Shown here: piece by piece, positions 58,426 to 64,000 of the stretch
Layout of the letters: every line of letters begins with the position of its first letter
Position numbering within the stretch: the first letter of the stretch is position 1
NCBI GenBank assembly: GCA_011503125.2
Contig: WWBZ02000008.1
Coordinates: forward strand, 992,001 to 1,056,000
Direction of reading: 5' to 3'
Origin: Botryosphaeria dothidea
Taxonomy: Eukaryota > Ascomycota > Dothideomycetes > Botryosphaeriales > Botryosphaeriaceae
Length of the DNA stretch: 64,000 nucleotides
The notes under the pieces: model-generated
Databases searched by the model: none
Seen by the model: only the letters and a program-made list of their open reading frames with translations
What the model was told of the DNA's origin: nothing
Translations under genes and position numbers: made by a program

Positions 58426-58666
58426 AATGAGTGTAGTAGATCATCGTAAGGATAAAGTGAACGAAGCAACAGAAAAGATCAATTAACACCACGCCATCTT
58501 CATTTCCATCTCATAAAGAACCATGGCGAGAGCACTCCCAGCAGCAAAGCCTCAGTCCCAACACAAACACCACCTTCTAATACTGTCGTCGGACTCCCAA
58601 TAGTTGCTCAGTGTTTTATGTCCATTGCCAAGCCAAGTCGCTTTTTCTCGTCCTCCACAAAGATTT

Positions 58667-58936
58667 TCAGGTCCCTTGCTTCGGAGCGAACATCCAGTAT
58701 GCGATCATTCCGGCGACGGCGACAAGGACGGACGTGACGAGAGTGTCTCCCTGCTGCGAGTAGGTTGATTCCGCCTCAGAGCCTGTTGTTTTGAGTGCGA
58801 GTTAACAAACGGCAGTCAAAATACACATTGCTGCTGACTTACTGGTAACGTTGGCGACAGGAGCGGCATTATTGTTCGTGCGTTCGGTCACATTCTCAGC
58901 CTCAAGTTTAGCCATAGATCGCGTCTTTGCTGGCAT
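58667..58936 (-). CDS. Small two-exon protein with C-terminal membrane segment
   Basis: Exon 1 is 58936-58843 and exon 2 is 58782-58667. The 60-bp intron has a canonical GTAAGT donor and ACAG acceptor and keeps phase, giving 69 residues. The N-terminus MPAKTRSMAKLEAENVTERT is basic and then polar, with NNNAAP. The C-terminus is LVTSVLVAVAGMIAYWMFAP followed by KQGT, one hydrophobic helix at the very end, as in tail-anchored proteins. In that case residues 1-45 would face the cytosol, with insertion into the ER or mitochondrial outer membrane. The function is unknown. The clean splice sites and topology make it a credible gene. Confidence 0.65.
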
Positions 58937-59901
58937 GGTAGGTATAGTCGAGGCTGAGCTTTGTGTTGGTGAAGAGAGTATGTGTTTCCCAGCCAGATTG
59001 TTCCCGGTCGCCCATTTATATCTCATAGGGTTGGACAGTATGCTTTAGGGCTAAAACACAAAGACTTGGAAAAAGTCTCGGGTGAGACGTCCACCAACAG
59101 TCTGAACATTCGTTGTCTTGCTTTTAGCTTCGATGAAGCACCATATCCGCTTTGACAGTCAGTAGAGTGTTTCACTTGCCTGAGCCAGTAGATACAGCAC
59201 GTGGCTCAGCGTAGATGATGGAAACCCTATCGAAAGAATGGATTTATGATGAATGTCAAAAAGAACTATAATTCAGCCCAGAAATTGTACTCCCAGAAAT
59301 TACGCTAAACAATGTTGCACAACGCCAGAAAAATCAATGTAGTTATCATCATCGGATTCTGCATTTCTTACAGCAAGCAACGTCTCGAACGAAGTCGACT
59401 ACAGAATCTTCCCCTTCCAAGTCTACCTGGTCACCAACTAAGCGTGCGCAAGGTGTTCGTCCAGTTGGACATTCCTGAGCAAACTGAGATCAGTCTCCCG
59501 GTATCGGTATGAGCTGATCAAGGATTGATCGTGAAGGAAAGGACCGCGAGAGCGATTGGGTTCGTCAAATTTGCCGTTGCTGTAGATGGATCGTGATGAA
59601 GAGACTCCCCCGTACCGTCTAGCAAAGTTGAGGAATGGCTATAAATTGACCCTAAGCTGGTTTTTCGCTAATCTCCTGAGCCAGTTGGCTGTCCCAGAGT
59701 TAAATGATCCGGCGCGGCCCGTCACAGCATCGGCCGTCTGTTAAGATGCTCTCATTAGAACGAGACTTACAAAAAGCACATGTAGGAAAGGAAAACGCAT
59801 AAGAGGCCTCGTGGACAGCTAGGGTGCCAACTGAGCGTTTTCGTTGTTGGCTCAGAAGAACGATGTGACTTCAGACGGGCGAGCTACATTCTGCGAGGGC
59901 C
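58937..59901. other. Intergenic, no gene seen
   Basis: Upstream of the small membrane protein. Only short frames are present. Confidence 0.4.
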
Positions 59902-60632
59902 TTGACGCTCAAGGCCGACAGTGCCAAACAGCTATCGCCTTATTGCAATAGTGGGAGCTCGGTGTACGTCTCCGCAGGTTTCATGTGCGTCAAGACCATC
60001 CGAAATACCAGGAACCACTTCTTGAGAGCAAGGCTGGCCAGGATCAGGGGGATCGGAATGGCAGGGTCGTCCACGCGCAAGCCCTCACGAGCCAGTCGGG
60101 CTCTCAGAAGTCAGCGGCCAAGCAGTCTCACCGAGCTAAACATGATCGCCGTCGCTGCGCCGTGCGGGCAGCCGCAAAGCAGGCTAAAACCGGACGCAAC
60201 GCAGTCGCCAGCCGTCGGCTCCCGATCGTTAACGAGCAGGGTGGCGTCCGGTACGTCCCGTCCCGTCATAGCCCTCTTACGGGGCGTGACGGCGCCCGCA
60301 GGGCTCATGATGGACGACAGAGTGTCGCCATAGCCCGTTGACGAGGAGGATCCTCAGATCACTCCTGAAGCGCGACAGAGTGCTGGTGCACAGAAGAATA
60401 CGCCCACGCATTCGTGAAACCAATCAACGTCGCGTAGGAACTACCAAGCGGACCGTCGACCTCACCGCTAAATACGTTTCCTTGGCCGTCGAAGGGGGAA
60501 GATAGCGCATCTGTGCTGACCTAGAAAATATAGCTACCCGTCGGTCCCACGCAGGCGGCGATCAGGGAAAATGGAGACCACCTACACGCTGCCTTACAAC
60601 ATACGGCTGCCCGTCGGCTCAAATCAATTGCA

Positions 60633-61259
60633 GTGGACGTTTGGAGGGTCCGCATCCAAGCAACACGTCAACAGGCCACTATTCGCCACCTGAAGTCTGT
60701 CACGATAGATGCTGGAAGGGCGCGGATTCGTCGTTCCCTTTCAGAAGTGGTAAATCGTGGAATTAGCACGTCGGGAGCCAACGAAACAGCAGTGAAAGAT
60801 GCCAGAGAACAGATCATAGAGGCCTTCAACGAGGTGGCCTCCCTCGGTGCCCGTGAAATGGCGGTGAGCCAGCTTAGAGATGTGCCAGGTGGCATAGCCA
60901 GGCCGCAGCTATACACGGTGCAGCGGAACGCCGCTTGAGTCCGATTGCGCAAGGATCCGCGACACTGCAATGCGGGATCCTTGACGGTGGCCATGTTAAG
61001 CGACTATCTCGCGGCAGGATACTTCGCAGGAGACCGAAGCGAATGGGGACGGGGATCTCGCTGCGCTGGCTCGTCTGCATCGGAGGAAATCCAGAGGTTG
61101 CATAATCAACTCCCCTCGGTAATTGAAAGATTTGATAACAGGGCGGTGGAGCAACACAATGCTATCGGAACCAGGGCTTCATCAACGCGAAAGGTTCACG
61201 TGGATGAGGGATTCGCGGATGTTGGATTTTTAGAAAAGCTTGCATGTACCATAGCATAG
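60633..61259 (+). pseudogene. Possible gene remnant, open except for one TGA
   Basis: A single frame is open from 60633 to 61259 apart from a TGA at 60936-60938, where Arg (CGA) would fit a CpG transition. The first part is helical (VKDAREQIIEAFNEVASLGA). The second reads SEEIQRLHNQLPSVIERFDN, then KVHVDEGFADVGFLEKL. Upstream, 59985-60341 has another open frame with no clear link. No domain recognised. It could also be chance in GC-balanced DNA. Confidence 0.3.
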
Positions 61260-61586
61260 TTTGCAGAAGTTTTGCGTAAACAAAAGTAATTCAGGTTCAA
61301 ATTCCTTCTAAAATAACCTGTGACAGACTCCTTGCGTAGCATGCATATCTATCTCGTATATCTTTACCTGATCTCTTCTATGCCCCCGCAAACCCGCTAC
61401 TTTCTTAAGCACTATAGTCAGGCAAAGGAATAATTTCAGAAATAAAACAACTGATAATCTTGCACGCGAGCCTTAGACCTGTGTGAAAAGACAAAACTAT
61501 GTGCGCATTCGGTGGGCGATCCAAGCCTCGGTAGGGGCCATCCCGTTTATTATGTATCTCCCTGAAAATCGCACGCAGATCGATTT

Positions 61587-62117
61587 TTGATGGAATGCAT
61601 GGACTGTAGTGGAGGCCATGGGCCTGGAATGACTCTTCCTTTGTTCTCTTTGTTCACTCATATCTCCAAGACCATTGGCAGATTAGCTCTAATAGCTCGC
61701 TTAACGAGTAGAGCTTGGCAGTTAGGTATATCAACCCCTGCCAACTCTCTCTTCAATCGATCATCCTTTCGCACCACATCCATCAATTTTCTTCCACATA
61801 TCCAAATTTCTGAACATCTTTGTATTCGCCCTCTTTACATGCCAATCGTATCAGAATTGTTGGACCATCCAGATGAACCAGACTCGCGCAACCACGAGAT
61901 GCAGAAAGAAACCCAGAGGATGATCCGCCGTATTATGGTCTTCCGTAGCATCTGTGCCGTCGCAATCGCTATTTTGGAAACAATCCAAGCCTTCTGCCAA
62001 GCCATCAGCTCTCATCTGTTACTTCTTCGCTTCCTCACTCTCGTGTATTCTGAACGGACCATGCAACTTCCGAAGCATGGATACTACCTGCGCCATTATT
62101 ACCTTGGTCGCCCTTGA
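61587..62117 (+). CDS. Possible 176-residue protein, unknown
   Basis: An open frame with mixed character. The middle part (MPIVSELLDHPDEPDSRNHE, MQKETQRMIRRIMVFRSICA, then VAIAILETIQAFCQAISSHL) could be a charged helix followed by a membrane segment. The flanking parts look random. The true start may be the internal Met at about 61839. No family recognised. Confidence 0.25.
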   Translation: MMECMDCSGGHGPGMTLPLFSLFTHISKTIGRLALIARLTSRAWQLGISTPANSLFNRSSFRTTSINFLPHIQISEHLCIRPLYMPIVSELLDHPDEPDSRNHEMQKETQRMIRRIMVFRSICAVAIAILETIQAFCQAISSHLLLLRFLTLVYSERTMQLPKHGYYLRHYYLGRP

Positions 62118-63313
62118 AACCAAAATTCTAAGGACCGACGGGGCAGCATAATGTGTTTTCGGGAAAATACGGAGATAGAACGGATAAAGAGAGGAGAAGT
62201 CGCTATAGGGAAGTGTGAGAAAGGCAGAAAAGAGGAATGTAGCCACATCTTGAGACCCTCTCCACGCGGGTTCTTTCCTTTTCATTGACAGTCACTCAAC
62301 TTTGTTCGGATAACCATTCCCTCCATTCTTCCATTCGCTGCCTGGGCTATGGCTAATTCCGTTATATAGGTTCTCGTTTTCGTAATTCTCCTGCTTCCTA
62401 GCCCTGGTGCCATTGATGAGAAAGCTGATTATTTGCTAGCATAAAGGATCTCCATTCATACGCTAAGCTTTCCCCTTGACTTCACTCGTTCCTTGCCGCT
62501 CGCATTCCTGATAGGCACTCAGCATCTGCCCAACATTTCCTCCACGTCAATCTTGCTTCAGGTTCCTCATCAGCTTCTCGACGCGATGGCTAAACTATCG
62601 AAAGCTTAATGCTACCACCCGCTATTATTCTACTACAGCCTCAAAAGACTGCGTGTAAATTTTCCGATCTAAGGCATTACTCGGAAGCTATGCTCAAGCA
62701 CCATCACTCCATCTTTTTCCTGTCCACAAGCATTCTGGATGTTTTTGAGTCTCTTTTAGGCTACCTCATTATGTCGCGCCATTGTTACATCTCCACTCCG
62801 CGTTATATCACTTGGAGCCCCCGCAACTGTGCCAGCTGTCTTCCTCTACCCTGAACTTTTTTTCATCCATATTGCGAACACCTTGCTACGTGGCAAGCCT
62901 TTTGTTTTCCACCTTGACTGCCGTCGTCCTCTTTTGCCGTACGGCTGAACCATACCGAATCCTCTTGAGACGTTCAGTACGTTGCTTCATCAGGATTATG
63001 CTTCAGACTAGACAGGTCTTGGGAATCTGTCAGGTAATTAGTATTACGAGCACAAGAGGTATGTGGCGGGTGGCCAGCATTCTTGACGGGAGGGTTCGTA
63101 AAGGTCCCATCGGTCCAGCAGCTCTCCACCTCCCTGCGACATCCTCAGTCGGGATGAAGTCCTGCTTCGCAAACAGCCGCATGCATCTGGGCGTCTGTGC
63201 TGAAAATTCCTCCACAGAAAATCCCCGCAGATGAATCATTCTCGTCCTAGGTAAGTGGCACGTCGCTTGATGCCGTATTTGCGTGCTTCGAGGCGGTGCC
63301 GTCTTCTTTACGC
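62118..63313. other. Intergenic, no firm gene
   Basis: The frame 62782-63234 is Cys/Leu-rich but irregular and I do not support it as a gene. No repeat seen. Confidence 0.35.
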
Positions 63314-64000
63314 ATGCGCGGAATCCTCGATGAACCCGCTGCGATGTCCGCTGCTCCGTGTCATGCTGCTGTGCGAGCATCGACTTCTGGTCTCGCACCT
63401 TCTCTCACGACGACAACGATGACAGTGACCAGCCTACGAAGCAGGGAGGTGCATCATGGCAATGTTCGTTGCTTGGAATTGTTTTCCCGCTGCCTCTTTC
63501 CGGATTCCATCGTTGAGGAACCGGAAGTTTCGAGAGAAGTAAAGGTCCCAGTCGCAAGAGTTGTCCCAAATCTGGCCTTCAGCACCCCGAACTTCCACAC
63601 GACGAGTCTGCCCCGTAGCCTGCCACTTTTCGCTGGTGCCCGGCTGAATTCTTTGGACTCTTTCGTAGGTCCTGATCTCGGAGTTGGCAACCCTGATCCC
63701 TTGGCCTACCTACATCATTTACACCTCAGATCGATCGGCACTTCCCAAGGTGTCAGAGTCGCTCACAGCCTCATACCGGCCGCTACTCAGGGAACGACAC
63801 GTAGCAAAGGCTGCGGTACGTCCTGGCCATACTCTAGTAGCTGGGCGCTTCCCTCATCTGCTTTGTCACCATCGCACACCCAGGAAGTCGCGATGAATAT
63901 TATTGCTTTGAACCGGATGAAAGGGCTCAGTGTAGAGTACAATTGGTGTCTTCGCTTGTTTTGCCTCTCGACAGCATGCTCCTTATGCCGAAATCCAACA
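63314..64000 (+). CDS. Partial open frame running off the right end, unknown
   Basis: The plus-strand frame is open from just after a TAG at 63248-63250 to the window end, about 250 codons. The first ATG is at 63314 (MRGILDEPAAMS). It reads ELFSRCLFPDSIVEEPEVSR, then VARVVPNLAFSTPNFHTTSL and GARLNSLDSFVGPDLGVGNP. A GTAAGT at 63251 is a good splice donor, so the beginning may be an intron, with the coding exon starting near 63437. Such a long open stretch at this GC is unlikely by chance. The minus-strand frame 63454-63690 is then its shadow. No family recognised. Confidence 0.4.
   Translation, partial: MRGILDEPAAMSAAPCHAAVRASTSGLAPSLTTTTMTVTSLRSREVHHGNVRCLELFSRCLFPDSIVEEPEVSREVKVPVARVVPNLAFSTPNFHTTSLPRSLPLFAGARLNSLDSFVGPDLGVGNPDPLAYLHHLHLRSIGTSQGVRVAHSLIPAATQGTTRSKGCGTSWPYSSSWALPSSALSPSHTQEVAMNIIALNRMKGLSVEYNWCLRLFCLSTACSLCRNPT

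Noticed and set aside
31000..64000. Starship giant transposon or biosynthetic gene cluster
   Set aside because: I found no DUF3435-type tyrosine recombinase and no polyketide, peptide or terpene synthase signature.
1..64000. CRISPR array or bacterial operons
   Set aside because: There are no regularly spaced direct repeats, and the gene structure is eukaryotic with introns.

Overview
The window looks like nuclear DNA from a filamentous ascomycete (Pezizomycotina). Three things support this. The first ~31 kb is an AT-rich block of retrotransposon copies mutated in the CpA-to-TpA pattern of repeat-induced point mutation (RIP). The remaining genes have short 53-77 bp introns with GT..AG ends, some with CTAAC-like branch points. 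There are no bacterial-style operons. I cannot name the genus.

Bases 1-30990 hold only mobile DNA. Family 1 is a non-LTR retrotransposon (LINE) with a gag-like ORF1 carrying CCHC knuckles and an ORF2 with endonuclease, reverse transcriptase and a C-terminal Cys/His motif. Copies A (1-2376, -), B (2897-7910, -), C (9066-10812, -) and D (10813-16496, +) are so heavily RIPped that I found no CpA or TpG in the first 16.5 kb. Copy E (16497-21720, -) is much fresher but has stop codons. Four copies of a tRNA-derived SINE lie between or inside these LINEs. Two have clear 14-bp target-site duplications, and the SINE 3' end resembles the LINE 3' end. Family 2 is a different LINE with endonuclease, RT and RNase H, present as copy F (21735-25114, heavily RIPped) and copy G (25115-~30990, milder). 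They are separated by a (TATT)n tail.

Bases 31-64 kb are a sparse, gene-bearing compartment rich in short, low-complexity or decayed genes. The best supported are: an Ulp1-like (C48) cysteine protease with a complete catalytic set (53171-55285, -); a kinesin-like gene with its motor at the C-terminus and two N-terminal CX9C..CX2H motifs, broken by two in-frame stops (47350-50120, +); a GC-rich F5/8 type C (discoidin) domain fragment (32285-32896, +); a two-exon cysteine-containing unknown (34346-35598, -); a three-exon unknown with a helical C-terminus (45475-46447, +); a small two-exon putative tail-anchored membrane protein (58667-58936, -); and several single-exon unknowns. A small protein at 31327-31671 carries the same CX9C..CX2H spacing as the kinesin-like gene. 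A ~150-bp repeat at 33.6 and 51.7 kb may be a solo-LTR remnant.

I see no clear metabolic pathway or cluster. The recognisable genes belong to lineage-variable families (Ulp1-like protease, kinesin-like motor, Cys/His motif proteins) next to a silenced transposon island, as is common in fungal accessory compartments.
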